A stretch of DNA of 64,000 bases, taken from the NCBI GenBank assembly GCA_003539625.1, contig DPOU01000024.1, positions 1 to 64,000 of the forward strand, given 5' to 3'. Position numbers and translations under genes: made by a program. The stretch comes from Acholeplasmatales bacterium. Its GTDB lineage: Bacteria; Bacillota_I; Bacilli_A; ML615J-28; CAG-313. Below, in pieces: positions 18,084-26,487 of this stretch (its first letter is position 1; each line of letters opens with the position of its first letter). The notes under the pieces were generated by a model that worked only from the letters and a program-made list of their open reading frames with translations, had not been told where the DNA came from and made no database searches.

Positions 18084-18651
18084 ATATTTTTTTCTTTAAT
18101 GCATCATAAGCACGTTTAATTTTAGGCTTGCTCTTTTTATAAACAATTCCAAATTCGCGAACAATCTCAACAAATTCACGTTTACCACCTTCATATGAAG
18201 TAGCTTCATACTCAAGTTCATAATCAACCGTATCAACATATTTACATTTATCAATGGCAATATTTCCTTTCTTGTAAGGGAAACCAATTCTAAATGTAGA
18301 TAAAGACATATAGTTAATCACTTTTTGCCCCTTCAAAACATCCTCTAATTCATTTCTAATTTCTTCAACAGGAATAATTCCATCCTTTAAAAATTGTTGA
18401 AAAACTTCTTCTGAGATAGTTTCATTAATTTCTTGCAATGCATAGCCTTTCTTTCGTTTAAGAGTCATTACGTATTTATCGCTTTTTCTCACTCGAAGGC
18501 CAATTTCAGAAGCTTTTAATGTAAAACGTGGGGTATCGAAATAATAATTGATTTGAAGATTTCCGCGTTTATCTGCAAATTTAGTGCATAGATTTACATA
18601 TTCTTCTTTAGTTAATAATGTTTTAAATTCGATTTCTATTTCTTTAGACAT
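18082..18651 (-). CDS. CYTH-domain (triphosphate tunnel) protein
   Basis: A 189-residue CYTH protein. It opens with the signature EIEIEFKTLLTKEEY and continues with INYYFDTPRFTLKASEIGLRVR, YVMTLKRKKG and a C-terminal KSKPKIKRAYDAL. These charged residues line the tunnel that binds triphosphates and divalent metal in the family. The start at 18651 follows GAGGTAA by five bases, and an upstream in-frame ATG has no ribosome binding site. It resembles B. subtilis YjbK, which likewise lies near the yjbM alarmone synthetase gene. The substrate (inorganic triphosphate or a nucleotide) is not shown. Confidence 0.85.
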   Translation of the reverse strand: MSKEIEIEFKTLLTKEEYVNLCTKFADKRGNLQINYYFDTPRFTLKASEIGLRVRKSDKYVMTLKRKKGYALQEINETISEEVFQQFLKDGIIPVEEIRNELEDVLKGQKVINYMSLSTFRIGFPYKKGNIAIDKCKYVDTVDYELEYEATSYEGGKREFVEIVREFGIVYKKSKPKIKRAYDALKKKI

Positions 18652-18763
18652 AAATATTACCTCATTATTACGTTTTTCAATATCGAATAAATTATACACA
18701 AAAAAAATAAAATATCAACTAATTAGTATAGAAAATTTTAAAAATTTTTAAAGAATAAAAAGT

Positions 18764-18792
18764 TTGAGAAAATATTATATCTATGGTATAAT
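18764..18792 (+). promoter_or_regulatory. Sigma-A promoter of relQ
   Basis: TTGAGA-17-TATAAT. It overlaps the 5' end of the longest reading frame, again pointing to a downstream start codon. Confidence 0.82.
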
Positions 18793-18817
18793 ATTCACAA
18801 GAATAGGAGTAATGAAA

Positions 18818-19477
18818 ATGAGAGAAATAGAATGGGAAAGGTTTTTACAACCCTATGAATTAGCAGTAGAGGGATTCATATTAAAAATTGAAGGAATAAA
18901 AAAGCAATATCAGTTACGTGGCGAATATTGTCCTATTGAAATAGTTACTGGACGTGTTAAATCTCCTGATAGTATCTTAGATAAAGCTAAGAGACTAAAT
19001 GTAAAAAAAGAAGATATTGCTAAAAAGGTATATGACATAGGCGGAGTTAGAATAACTTGTAAATATATTGATGATGTGTATAGTGTTGCGGAATTACTAA
19101 AAAATCGTAAAGATGTTACTTTACTAGAAGAAAGAGATTACATTAAAAATGTAAAACCTAGTGGTTATCGTTCGTTGCACTTAATAATGGCATATCAAGT
19201 AGAAACTATTGATGGGCAAGTACCACTTATCTTAGAATTTCAAATAAGAACTCATGCCATGCATTTCTGGGCTAGTATTGAACACTCTCTAAAATATAAA
19301 TATCAAAAACAAATACCTGATAGTATCAAAGAAAGACTTAAAAGTGCAAGTCTTGCGGCAACAAAACTAGATGAAGAAATGTCACAAATTCACCATTTGA
19401 TGGTAGAATTAGAAGGAAGTCAAGTAGCGGATCCTTTAGAAAATGAAATTTCTTCAGTAGATTTGAAAAAGTGGTAA
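18818..19477 (+). CDS. relQ: Small alarmone synthetase RelQ (GTP pyrophosphokinase)
   Basis: A 219-residue single-domain RelA/SpoT-type synthetase without a hydrolase domain, like RelQ/SasB (B. subtilis YjbM). Motifs include ARRL-equivalent DKAKRLNV, DIGGVRITCKYIDDVY, the substrate loop KPSGYRSLHLIM, LEFQIRTHAMHFWASIEHSLKYKY and a C-terminal helix. It makes (p)ppGpp from GTP/GDP and ATP in the cytosol. The ATG at 18818 lies eight bases after AGGAG; an ATG six bases earlier is too close. It is followed after one base by the pseudouridine synthase gene. Confidence 0.92.
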   Translation: MREIEWERFLQPYELAVEGFILKIEGIKKQYQLRGEYCPIEIVTGRVKSPDSILDKAKRLNVKKEDIAKKVYDIGGVRITCKYIDDVYSVAELLKNRKDVTLLEERDYIKNVKPSGYRSLHLIMAYQVETIDGQVPLILEFQIRTHAMHFWASIEHSLKYKYQKQIPDSIKERLKSASLAATKLDEEMSQIHHLMVELEGSQVADPLENEISSVDLKKW

Positions 19478-19478
19478 A

Positions 19479-20318
19479 ATGATAAAACGTTATATCGCTG
19501 AAAAAGAAATGCTAGTCAAAGACTTTTTATTAGAAAAAGGCTTTACTGAAAACATTTCTAAAGAGTTAAAAAATGGTAATGGTCAAATTCTTGTTAATGA
19601 CCAAAGCGTTGAAAATTGGTATCAAATAAAACCTAATGATTTAGTAGAAATTGTTTTACCTACATCTAATCAAGGAGAAAATATAATTTCGACTAAACAT
19701 GATTTTGAGATACTATATGAAGACTCTTATATTTTAATAATTAATAAAGAAAATAATCTAGCAAGTATTCCAACAAGAAATCACTATGCTAACTCGCTTT
19801 CTAATTATGTTATGTCCTATTACAAAAGAAAAGGAATACGTGCTAATATTCATTGTATAGGTCGCCTTGATTATGCAACTTCAGGAATCATTATGTTTGC
19901 CAAAAACCCCTATATTGCTGATGTAATAAAAAAGCAACAAATAGATAAAAAATATATTCTTGAAGTTCAAGGATTAATTCCTGTAGATAAAGGAATAATC
20001 ACTAATGGTATAAAAAAAGATCCAACAAGTATTATCAAAAGAATTGTAACTGATGAGTTTATCAATAGCAAAACAAGTTTTGAAGTTTTAGATAGAACTA
20101 ATGATACTACGCTAGTAATGGCAACTCTTCATACGGGAAAGACACATCAACTTAGATTACACTTTGCAAATCTTGGCTTTCCAATAATTGGTGATGAATT
20201 ATATGGAACACCAACCACAGATCAAATACTACATTTGCATAGTGCACATTTAGAATTTACACATCCGGTAACTGGAGAAATAGTAAGCATAAATAGTAGA
20301 CCAAAATGGGAAAAATAA
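19479..20318 (+). CDS. RluA-family 23S rRNA/tRNA pseudouridine synthase
   Basis: A 279-residue protein with an N-terminal S4-like segment and the RluA/RluD catalytic block CIGRLDYATSGIIMFAKNP, whose Asp is the catalytic residue. KKYILEVQG, THQLRLHFANLGFPIIGDELYG and a C-terminal LHLHSAHLEFTHP follow. It isomerises uridine in structured RNA. By gene order it corresponds to B. subtilis YjbO, whose exact target is not certain. A NAD kinase gene normally lies between relQ and this gene in Bacillus but is absent here. Confidence 0.88.
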   Translation: MIKRYIAEKEMLVKDFLLEKGFTENISKELKNGNGQILVNDQSVENWYQIKPNDLVEIVLPTSNQGENIISTKHDFEILYEDSYILIINKENNLASIPTRNHYANSLSNYVMSYYKRKGIRANIHCIGRLDYATSGIIMFAKNPYIADVIKKQQIDKKYILEVQGLIPVDKGIITNGIKKDPTSIIKRIVTDEFINSKTSFEVLDRTNDTTLVMATLHTGKTHQLRLHFANLGFPIIGDELYGTPTTDQILHLHSAHLEFTHPVTGEIVSINSRPKWEK

Positions 20319-20345
20319 GGATTTTAGTTAGCTAAAATCCTTTTT
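20317..20345. terminator. Bidirectional terminator between the rluA-type gene and clpP
   Basis: AAGGATTTTAG and CTAAAATCCTT pair around a four-base loop and are followed by T5. The stem overlaps the ends of both convergent genes. Confidence 0.85.
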
Positions 20346-20916
20346 CTAATATTTTATCAATAAGGCCATAATCTCTTGCTTGTTTTGCATCCATATAAAA
20401 ATCACGATCAGAGTCTTTTTCAATAACATCAATAGGTTTACCAGTATGTTCACATAGCAAAGAGTTTAAAAGTTTTTTAATTTTAATGATTTCTTCGGCG
20501 ACAATCATTACATCTGTTGCTTGACCCTGAGCACCACCAAGTGGTTGATGAATCATTATTTTGGTGTGTTTTAAAGCATATCGTTTACCTTTGGTTCCAC
20601 TAGATAGTAAAAAAGCTCCCATACTTGCACAAATTCCCATACCGATTGTTACACAATCATTAGGGATATATTTCATAGTATCATAAATTGCAAGACCACT
20701 TGAAACGCTTCCACCGGGTGAATTAATATATAGGTATATTTCTTTTTCTTTATCAATGCTTGATAAAAATAGTAATTGAGCTATTATGCTTGCGGAAAGC
20801 GCATCATTTATTTCTCCAAAAACTAATATAATACGGTCTTTTAATAAACGTGAGTAGATGTCAAAACTTCTTTCACCACGATTGGTTTGTTCAATAACAA
20901 CAGGGGTTAAATACAT
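20332..20916 (-). CDS. clpP: ATP-dependent Clp protease proteolytic subunit ClpP
   Basis: A 194-residue ClpP of standard length. The catalytic triad is in place: Ser98 in GICASMGA, His123 in MIHQPLGG and Asp172 in SDRDFYM. The N-terminal loop and INSPGGS oxyanion segment are present. It forms the tetradecameric chamber that works with ClpX or ClpC. The ribosome binding site GGAG lies a few bases before the ATG. It is a single-gene unit. The nearby Spx-like protein belongs to a family that ClpXP degrades in Bacillus. Confidence 0.96.
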   Translation of the reverse strand: MYLTPVVIEQTNRGERSFDIYSRLLKDRIILVFGEINDALSASIIAQLLFLSSIDKEKEIYLYINSPGGSVSSGLAIYDTMKYIPNDCVTIGMGICASMGAFLLSSGTKGKRYALKHTKIMIHQPLGGAQGQATDVMIVAEEIIKIKKLLNSLLCEHTGKPIDVIEKDSDRDFYMDAKQARDYGLIDKILEKGF

Positions 20917-20997
20917 ATTAATATCTCCTTTTTCTTTTCTTTTTTATTATACGCTTTTTACTTGTCAAAAAAGCATAAAATATGTCATTAGCACAAA

Positions 20998-21006
20998 CAT
21001 ATTTTA
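20998..21006 (+). promoter_or_regulatory. Possible mother-cell (sigma-K/E type) -10 before the CotD-like gene
   Basis: CATATTTTA fits the sigma-K -10 pattern CATAnnnTA and lies 38 bases before the GTG start. No convincing -35 is seen, so this is a weak call. Confidence 0.25.
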
Positions 21007-21043
21007 AATAAATCAATATAATACAAACGAAGGAGGTGATTTT

Positions 21044-21409
21044 GTGCAAAGATTTAATAATCCATTTCAAAATACTAACTTTCCAGGAATGAATTTCAAC
21101 AACCAAGAAACTACTAATACCCAAACTGGAGAAATGAATAACAATCAACATTGTACTTGTGGAAACATTGGTAATAATGGTGGATGTGGTTGTAAAAAAC
21201 AATGTCCAACTACTTACAAATGCTGTCCTCCTATTGTAACTTGTTCTAAAGAAGTAATTAATCAATATCATGTTACAAAACAACCATATGTTCACAACTA
21301 TCATACTGAAATCGTACATCATTATGTAACTGAAAATGAATTTATTCCTCAATACTCTTGTAGTGAAGTTCATGTAAATGAACCTAACAATAGTAACTAT
21401 CCAAGATAA
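21044..21409 (+). CDS. CotD-like spore coat protein candidate
   Basis: A 121-residue protein with an N-terminal Asn/Gln-rich stretch and a Cys cluster (CTCGN, CGCKKQC, CC). It also has a His/Tyr/Val-rich C-terminal half with VINQYHVTKQPYVHNYHTE and IVHHYVTENEFIPQY. Alternating VxHxY/HH patterns after Cys-Pro-Pro are the look of CotD-family inner coat proteins. The start is GTG, directly after a perfect AGGAGGTGAT. It is a single-gene unit divergent from clpP and closed by a strong terminator. The spore-coat assignment rests on composition plus the SspI and CotZ-type proteins elsewhere in the window. It could be another small structural surface protein. Confidence 0.5.
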   Translation: MQRFNNPFQNTNFPGMNFNNQETTNTQTGEMNNNQHCTCGNIGNNGGCGCKKQCPTTYKCCPPIVTCSKEVINQYHVTKQPYVHNYHTEIVHHYVTENEFIPQYSCSEVHVNEPNNSNYPR

Positions 21410-21410
21410 G

Positions 21411-21452
21411 AAGAAAGAATCTACTCCATTTTTATGAAGTAGATTCTTTCTT
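21411..21452 (+). terminator. Strong terminator after the CotD-like gene
   Basis: A perfect 15-bp stem, AAGAAAGAATCTACT with its reverse complement, around a 12-base loop. It is two bases after the stop codon. Confidence 0.85.
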
Positions 21453-21499
21453 ATAAAAAAGTAATTATCACTTTAGTGGTAAACTTTAAATAATTGCGG

Positions 21500-21745
21500 T
21501 ATAATAAGATAGTAATAAAAAAATCGTTGATTGGAAGAGTAGATGACATAGATTAATTTAGGGAGAATTTGCCACAGACTGAAAGCAAATTTATTAAGAT
21601 TGTTATTGAAGTTCACCCATGAGAGGTTCTAAAAAAACCCGTGTTTCTAGCGTTAATGGATTAATGAGGAGAAATGTTTCATTTCTTAAATTAAGGTGGT
21701 ACCACGATTACTTCGTCCTTTTATATAAGACGAGGTTTTTTTATT
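21500..21745 (+). promoter_or_regulatory. Promoter -10 and T-box leader of pheST
   Basis: TATAAT at 21500-21505 starts the leader. The T-box core GGTGGTACCACG is at 21695-21706. A terminator stem (CTTCGTC with GACGAGG, then T7) lies at 21710-21743. A TTC triplet at 21612-21614, in GAAGTTCACC, is the likely Phe specifier codon. Uncharged tRNA-Phe should stabilise the antiterminator and allow pheST transcription. Confidence 0.92.
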
Positions 21746-21759
21746 TTTAGGAGGAAAAA

Positions 21760-22788
21760 ATGCAATTAGATGAAATTAAAAAAGAGGCCATAGTAAAAAT
21801 AGAGGCCGCAACAACAATGCAAGAATTGAATGAATTAAGGGCTTATTATATGGGAAAGAAAAGTCCATTAGCTGAAATAATGAAAACACTTGCTAGTGCG
21901 ACTATTGAAGAAAAGAAAACAATTGGTGCAGCATCAAATAAAGTAAAACAAGAAATTGAACTTGCTATAGCTAATAAGCGAGTTGCCATAGAAAATGCTG
22001 AAATCAACGCCCAACTAGAAAAAGAAGCTATCGATGTAACTATGGATGGATATCAATTTAAAAATGGTAGTATGCATCCATTAAACAAAGTTATCGAAGA
22101 ATTAGAAGATATCTTTATTAGTATGGGATATAGTATTGCAGAAGGACCAGAAGTTGAAGTAGATGTGTTCAATTTTGAAATGCTAAATGTTCCAAAAGGT
22201 CATCCTGCACGTGATATGCAAGATTCATTCTATATTAATGAGAATGTTTTAGTAAGAACACAAACTTCACCAGTTCAAGTTAGAACTTTACTTGAAGCGG
22301 CTGGTAAACCAGTAAAAATTGTTTGCCCTGGTAAAGTTTATCGTCGTGATGATGATGACGCAACTCACTCTCATCAATTTATGCAATTTGAAGGTTTAGT
22401 TGTAGATAAAAATATTACGATGTCAGATTTAAAAGGAACATTAAGCTTATTGATGAAAAAAATGTTTGGTGAAAATCGTAGTATTAGATTTAAACCATCA
22501 TATTTCCCATTTACTGAACCAAGTGTTGAAGTTGACGTAAGTTGCTTCAAATGTGGTGGTAAAGGTTGCCCTATGTGTAAACATACTGGTTGGATAGAAG
22601 TATTAGGTGCTGGTATGGTTCACCCTAATGTCTTAAAAGGTGCAGGTTATGATCCAGAAGTATATCGTGGCTTTGCATTTGGTGTAGGTATTGAAAGAGT
22701 AACAATGCTAAGACACAATATTGATGATATTAGAAATTTCTACACTAATGATTATCGCTTTTTAAAACAATTTGAAGGAGAAAGATAA
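21760..22788 (+). CDS. pheS: Phenylalanyl-tRNA synthetase alpha subunit
   Basis: A 342-residue class II synthetase subunit. The N-terminal coiled coil (about 1-90) binds tRNA. Motif 2 lies around KVYRRDDDDATHSHQFMQFEG, and GFAFGVGIERVTMLRHNIDDIR is motif 3. SCFKCGGKGCPMCKHTGWIEVLGAGMVHP supplies the usual Cys-rich segment. AGGAGG precedes the ATG. It forms an alpha2-beta2 tetramer with PheT, whose gene starts two bases after the stop. Confidence 0.97.
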   Translation: MQLDEIKKEAIVKIEAATTMQELNELRAYYMGKKSPLAEIMKTLASATIEEKKTIGAASNKVKQEIELAIANKRVAIENAEINAQLEKEAIDVTMDGYQFKNGSMHPLNKVIEELEDIFISMGYSIAEGPEVEVDVFNFEMLNVPKGHPARDMQDSFYINENVLVRTQTSPVQVRTLLEAAGKPVKIVCPGKVYRRDDDDATHSHQFMQFEGLVVDKNITMSDLKGTLSLLMKKMFGENRSIRFKPSYFPFTEPSVEVDVSCFKCGGKGCPMCKHTGWIEVLGAGMVHPNVLKGAGYDPEVYRGFAFGVGIERVTMLRHNIDDIRNFYTNDYRFLKQFEGER

Positions 22789-22789
22789 T

Positions 22790-25180
22790 ATGATAGTATC
22801 TTACAATTGGTTAAAAGAATTAGTAAAATTAAATGTACCAGCTGAGAAATTAGCTGAAGAAATGTCTTTATATAGCGTTGAAGTTGAATCTTTTTCTAAA
22901 TTAATCAAAGCAACTAATTTAGTTGTTGGATATGTTAAAGAAAAAGCAAAACATGAAAATTCAGATCACCTAAATGTATGTCAAGTTAACTTTGGTGATT
23001 ATGATTTACAAATAGTATGCGGAGCACCGAATGTTGAAAAAGGCCAACATGTTATTGTAGCATTACCAGGGGCAGTACTTCCTGGTGGTACAATAAAAAA
23101 ATCAACAATTAGAGGTGTTGAATCTAATGGTATGATTTGTTCATTACAAGAATTAGGTTTAGAATCAAAATATGTTCCTGAAAAATATGCTCATGGTATC
23201 TATGTATTAGGTGATGATGCTGTACCTGGTACACCTGCTCTTGAATATCTTGGCCTAGATGATTATGTAATAGAATTAGGACTAACCCCTAATAGAATGG
23301 ATTTATTATCTATGAAGGGTGTTGCAAAAGACGTCAAAGCAATGTATCGTACTGAAGAATTGCCTATAGAGTGTAATTTGCATGAAGTAAATGAGAAGAC
23401 TAGTGATGAAATAAGTGTAGAATTACTTACATCAAATTGCTATTCTTATTACGCAAGAGTTATCAAAGATGTTAAAATTAAAGAATCACCTAATTTTATT
23501 AAAGCAAGATTAATAGCTAGTGGCATTAGACCAATAAATAATGTTGTTGATATAACAAACTACATATTAATGTTATTTGGTCAACCACTTCATTCATTTG
23601 ACCAAGATAAACTTGGCAATAAGATAGTTGTTAGACGTGCATATGATGGTGAAAAAACCATAACACTAGATAATATTGAAAGAACCCTTACTAAGAGTGA
23701 TATTGTAATAACTGATGGAGAAAAGCCTGTTTGCATTGCGGGGGTAATGGGATCTAGCAACACAGAAGTAACAGAAAACACTAAAAATGTAGTATTAGAA
23801 TCTGCAGTATTTAGACCATTAAGTATTCGTAAAACTTCTTCTAGATTAGCACTTAGAAGTGAAGCAAGTGTTAGATATGAAAGAGGTGTAGATTTAAATC
23901 AATCACTTGAGGCAATCAATTATGCATGTTATTTACTAGAAAAATATGCTGATGGTAAAGTTTTGGAAGGATATGTTCATGAAGGAATGAATTATCTTCC
24001 TAATAAAGAATTTACAATTGATGAAAAATATATTCAAGATTACTTAGGAATAGAAATACCACTAGTAACTATGAATGAAATATGCAGAGCTTTATCATTT
24101 GAGACTAAAATTGAAGGCAATCAATTATTAGTAAGCGTTCCAAATAGACGTATGGATATTTCAATAAAACAAGATTTAGTTGAAGAAATCGCAAGAATTT
24201 ATGGATATGATAAATTAAATGAAACTCTTCCAGTAATGAACATAAGTGGTGGTTTAACTGAAGTACAAAAAGCAAGAAGAGTTGCTAGACATACTTTAGT
24301 TGATTTAGGAATGAATGAATGTGTAACATATTCGTTAATAAGTCATAAACGCCAAAATGAATTTTCAATTATGAGTGATGAAACACAACAATCAATCGAA
24401 TTATTACACCCAATGAGTGAAGATCATTCAGTATTGAGAAGAACTCTACTTTCTAGTTTAATTGATGTTGTTAAATATAATCAAGCAAGAAAAATAACTG
24501 ACAATGCATTCTTCGAAATTGGTAAAAAATATTACCAAGTTGGTGAACAAACATATGAAGAAACGTTACTTTCTGGAATAATTAATGGAAATATTCCAAA
24601 CACTTTGTGGAAGAGTCAAAGTGAAAAAGTAGATTTCTATTATTTAAAAGGAATACTAGATGTATTATTTAGAAAACTTAGAGTAAATGTTGAGTATTTA
24701 ACATTAGAAAAAGCAGTTGATGAACTACATCCAAAACGTAGTGCCCAAATAATGTATAATGGCAAACTAATTGGATTTATTGGTGAAATTCATCCTAAAT
24801 ACGCTAAAGATAATGACTTAGTTGAAAGCTATGTATTTGAATTATCACTCGATCTTCTTACAGATACAAAACCAGAAGTTGAACACTTTAAAGTTGTTTC
24901 TAAAGTACCTTCAGTTGAACGCGATTTAGCACTAGTTATGGATGTTAAACAATCAATTGGTGAAGTATTAGAAGCAATTCGTAAGAGTGATAAGATGATT
25001 TCAAATGTAAAAATCTTTGACTTATATATTGGAGATAAGATTCCTGAAAACAAAAAGAGCGTTGCGGTAAGAATAACTATTGAATCTGAAGAAACATTGA
25101 CAGATGAAGTTATTGCTTCAAAAATCAAACGCATTTTAAAATCATTAGAATATAGATATAACATTGTTCTTCGAGCATAA
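22790..25180 (+). CDS. pheT: Phenylalanyl-tRNA synthetase beta subunit
   Basis: A 796-residue beta subunit. In order: an EMAP/tRNA-binding domain (about 40-150, with GAPNV and ALPGAVLPGG), the B3/B4 editing domain with GIRPINNVVDITNY, the B5 domain, a catalytic-like core with MSEDHSVLRRTLLSSL, and the C-terminal anticodon-binding FDX-ACB domain (SKVPSVERDLALVMD). The ATG at 22790 follows GAAGGAG, and an upstream in-frame codon lies inside pheS. Length and domain order are those of a full-size bacterial PheT. Confidence 0.97.
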   Translation: MIVSYNWLKELVKLNVPAEKLAEEMSLYSVEVESFSKLIKATNLVVGYVKEKAKHENSDHLNVCQVNFGDYDLQIVCGAPNVEKGQHVIVALPGAVLPGGTIKKSTIRGVESNGMICSLQELGLESKYVPEKYAHGIYVLGDDAVPGTPALEYLGLDDYVIELGLTPNRMDLLSMKGVAKDVKAMYRTEELPIECNLHEVNEKTSDEISVELLTSNCYSYYARVIKDVKIKESPNFIKARLIASGIRPINNVVDITNYILMLFGQPLHSFDQDKLGNKIVVRRAYDGEKTITLDNIERTLTKSDIVITDGEKPVCIAGVMGSSNTEVTENTKNVVLESAVFRPLSIRKTSSRLALRSEASVRYERGVDLNQSLEAINYACYLLEKYADGKVLEGYVHEGMNYLPNKEFTIDEKYIQDYLGIEIPLVTMNEICRALSFETKIEGNQLLVSVPNRRMDISIKQDLVEEIARIYGYDKLNETLPVMNISGGLTEVQKARRVARHTLVDLGMNECVTYSLISHKRQNEFSIMSDETQQSIELLHPMSEDHSVLRRTLLSSLIDVVKYNQARKITDNAFFEIGKKYYQVGEQTYEETLLSGIINGNIPNTLWKSQSEKVDFYYLKGILDVLFRKLRVNVEYLTLEKAVDELHPKRSAQIMYNGKLIGFIGEIHPKYAKDNDLVESYVFELSLDLLTDTKPEVEHFKVVSKVPSVERDLALVMDVKQSIGEVLEAIRKSDKMISNVKIFDLYIGDKIPENKKSVAVRITIESEETLTDEVIASKIKRILKSLEYRYNIVLRA

Positions 25181-25202
25181 TTGACATTTTTTACATAAAT
25201 AT

Positions 25203-25231
25203 TTGCAATTAAAAATATTATATGTTATAAT
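25203..25231 (+). promoter_or_regulatory. Sigma-A promoter downstream of pheT
   Basis: TTGCAA-17-TATAAT. Transcription would start near 25238 and run into the hairpin at 25273 before reaching the lipoprotein gene. Confidence 0.75.
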
Positions 25232-25272
25232 GCAACTATAATTTTAATATAAGAACAATGGGGGAAAATGAG

Positions 25273-25299
25273 TAGACTTCCAAGGAAGTCTATTTTTTT
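25273..25299 (+). terminator. Terminator or attenuator in the lipoprotein leader
   Basis: TAGACTTCC and GGAAGTCTA pair around two bases (effectively a tight four-base loop) and are followed by T7. It sits between the 25203 promoter and the lipoprotein gene, so it either ends read-through from pheST or attenuates the new transcript. Confidence 0.75.
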
Positions 25300-25326
25300 A
25301 CTCAAATTGACACAAGGAGAAAACTA

Positions 25327-25836
25327 ATGAAAAAAATATTAATCGCAATAAGCATATTTATGTTATTAATTTGTGCAGGATGTGTACCACCACTTTATCC
25401 AATAGAAACTGGAGAGTATTATGCAGAGGGTGAAAAAGAAAACAAATTTTTCAAGAAAGCAAAATTAGAAATATATGAAATAACAAGAGAAGAATATGAA
25501 TTAGCAAATGGGATAAATGTATTTGAAGATGCAACATATAGAGGAAGAGAAAATCATCGTTATTTATCAATAAAAATCTACGTGTATTCAGAAGAAACAC
25601 AAAATTACGAATTAGTAACACTTAGTGAAATAAAATTTGCAGAGGGAACACCACATTGTTATAATGGTAAATCATATTTAAAAATTGGAGATACAGAATA
25701 TAGTGGATATTATGATGCAGCTTTAGCATTTGGTATAGATAATGAAAAGCATATAAGTGTTTTTTCTGATCAAAAAGGATATGAAGAAGCATTTGAATTT
25801 GCATCAAATAAAAATCAAAATGAAGGGGAAAACTAA
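25327..25836 (+). CDS. Small lipoprotein of unknown function
   Basis: A 169-residue protein with a lipoprotein signal peptide ending LLICAGC (lipidated Cys at about residue 19) and a charged soluble domain rich in Glu and Tyr. I recognise no family. The middle part alternates short beta-like stretches (RYLSIKIYVYSEET, SYLKIGDTEYSGYYDAALAF). It would sit on the outer face of the membrane. ACAAGGAG precedes the ATG. The stop codon shares a base with the ATG of the next, frameshifted gene, so both belonged to one operon. Confidence 0.65.
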   Translation: MKKILIAISIFMLLICAGCVPPLYPIETGEYYAEGEKENKFFKKAKLEIYEITREEYELANGINVFEDATYRGRENHRYLSIKIYVYSEETQNYELVTLSEIKFAEGTPHCYNGKSYLKIGDTEYSGYYDAALAFGIDNEKHISVFSDQKGYEEAFEFASNKNQNEGEN

Positions 25837-26359
25837 TGAAGAAAATTATTAAATTTATACTAGTATTTGTAATAGTATAGGTGAGCATGTTCATAGTTAT
25901 GTTTATTTAAAAAATAACGCAAAAGAACACATGTTACAATGCTTTTGTGGCGATGAAAAAAGTGAAAATCATGACATAGGCTTTGTGGCAACAGGACATG
26001 TAGTTGTAAAATGTAGCAAGTGTCAAGCTAGTGTATATGTAGATCATGTTTATTACTATATAAATTCAGAAGATGATCCTAATGAACATTATGCTGAATG
26101 CGCATGTGGACAAAGAATAACCGAAAGACATGAGTGTAATGAATATGTTATTGATGATGACCATACTCATCAAATAGTTTGTAAATGTGGTAAATCATAT
26201 ACATATAACCACGTGTTTGAATATTATTATGATGGAATTGATAGTGAGTCACATGTTGGACATTGTGAATGTGGTGCATCAATGCGTATAGCTCATGTAA
26301 TACTTGAAGAAAATGGTGTGATGATTTGCTTGTTTTGTAGATACATCCCAGAACAATAG
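25836..26359 (+). pseudogene. Frameshifted Cys/His-rich lipoprotein
   Basis: An ATG overlapping the previous stop opens a typical signal peptide (MKKIIKFILVFVIV) that hits TAG after 14 codons. A different frame reads ICNSIGEHVHSYVY across the same region and stays open to 26359, so a single-base deletion near 25865-25878 appears to split a lipoprotein gene. The intact part has repeated CxCG units (CFCGDEKS, CSKCQAS, CACGQR, CKCGKS, CECGAS, CLFC) with nearby His-containing HxY or HV elements. Similar Cys/His repeats occur in the 61-kb surface protein. Unless frameshifting or a sequencing error explains it, the product is probably not exported. Confidence 0.65.
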
Positions 26360-26367
26360 TATTTTTT

Positions 26368-26400
26368 AGCAATATTAGGTTTCTAATATTGCTTTTTTTT
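26368..26400 (+). terminator. Intrinsic terminator after the frameshifted gene
   Basis: AGCAATATTAG pairs perfectly with CTAATATTGCT around GTTT and is followed by T8. Confidence 0.88.
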
Positions 26401-26433
26401 GACAAAAAATGTTCTCTAGTAATTGCTAATTCA

Positions 26434-26462
26434 TTGTTAAAAAAACAATAATATAGTATAAT
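26434..26462 (+). promoter_or_regulatory. Sigma-A promoter of the P-loop kinase/GH18 pair
   Basis: TTGTTA-17-TATAAT, ending 25 bases before the kinase start codon. Confidence 0.75.
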
Positions 26463-26487
26463 CAGTTTAACAATGAGGAAATGGCAT

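Noticed and set aside
20918..21373. A 151-codon minus-strand frame opposite the CotD-like gene
   Set aside because: Thr/Ser/Ile-rich antisense artefact without a ribosome binding site; the plus strand has a perfect one and a terminator.
25622..25894. Minus-strand frame over the lipoprotein gene
   Set aside because: Tyr/His/Leu-rich shadow of the plus-strand lipoprotein with no start signal.
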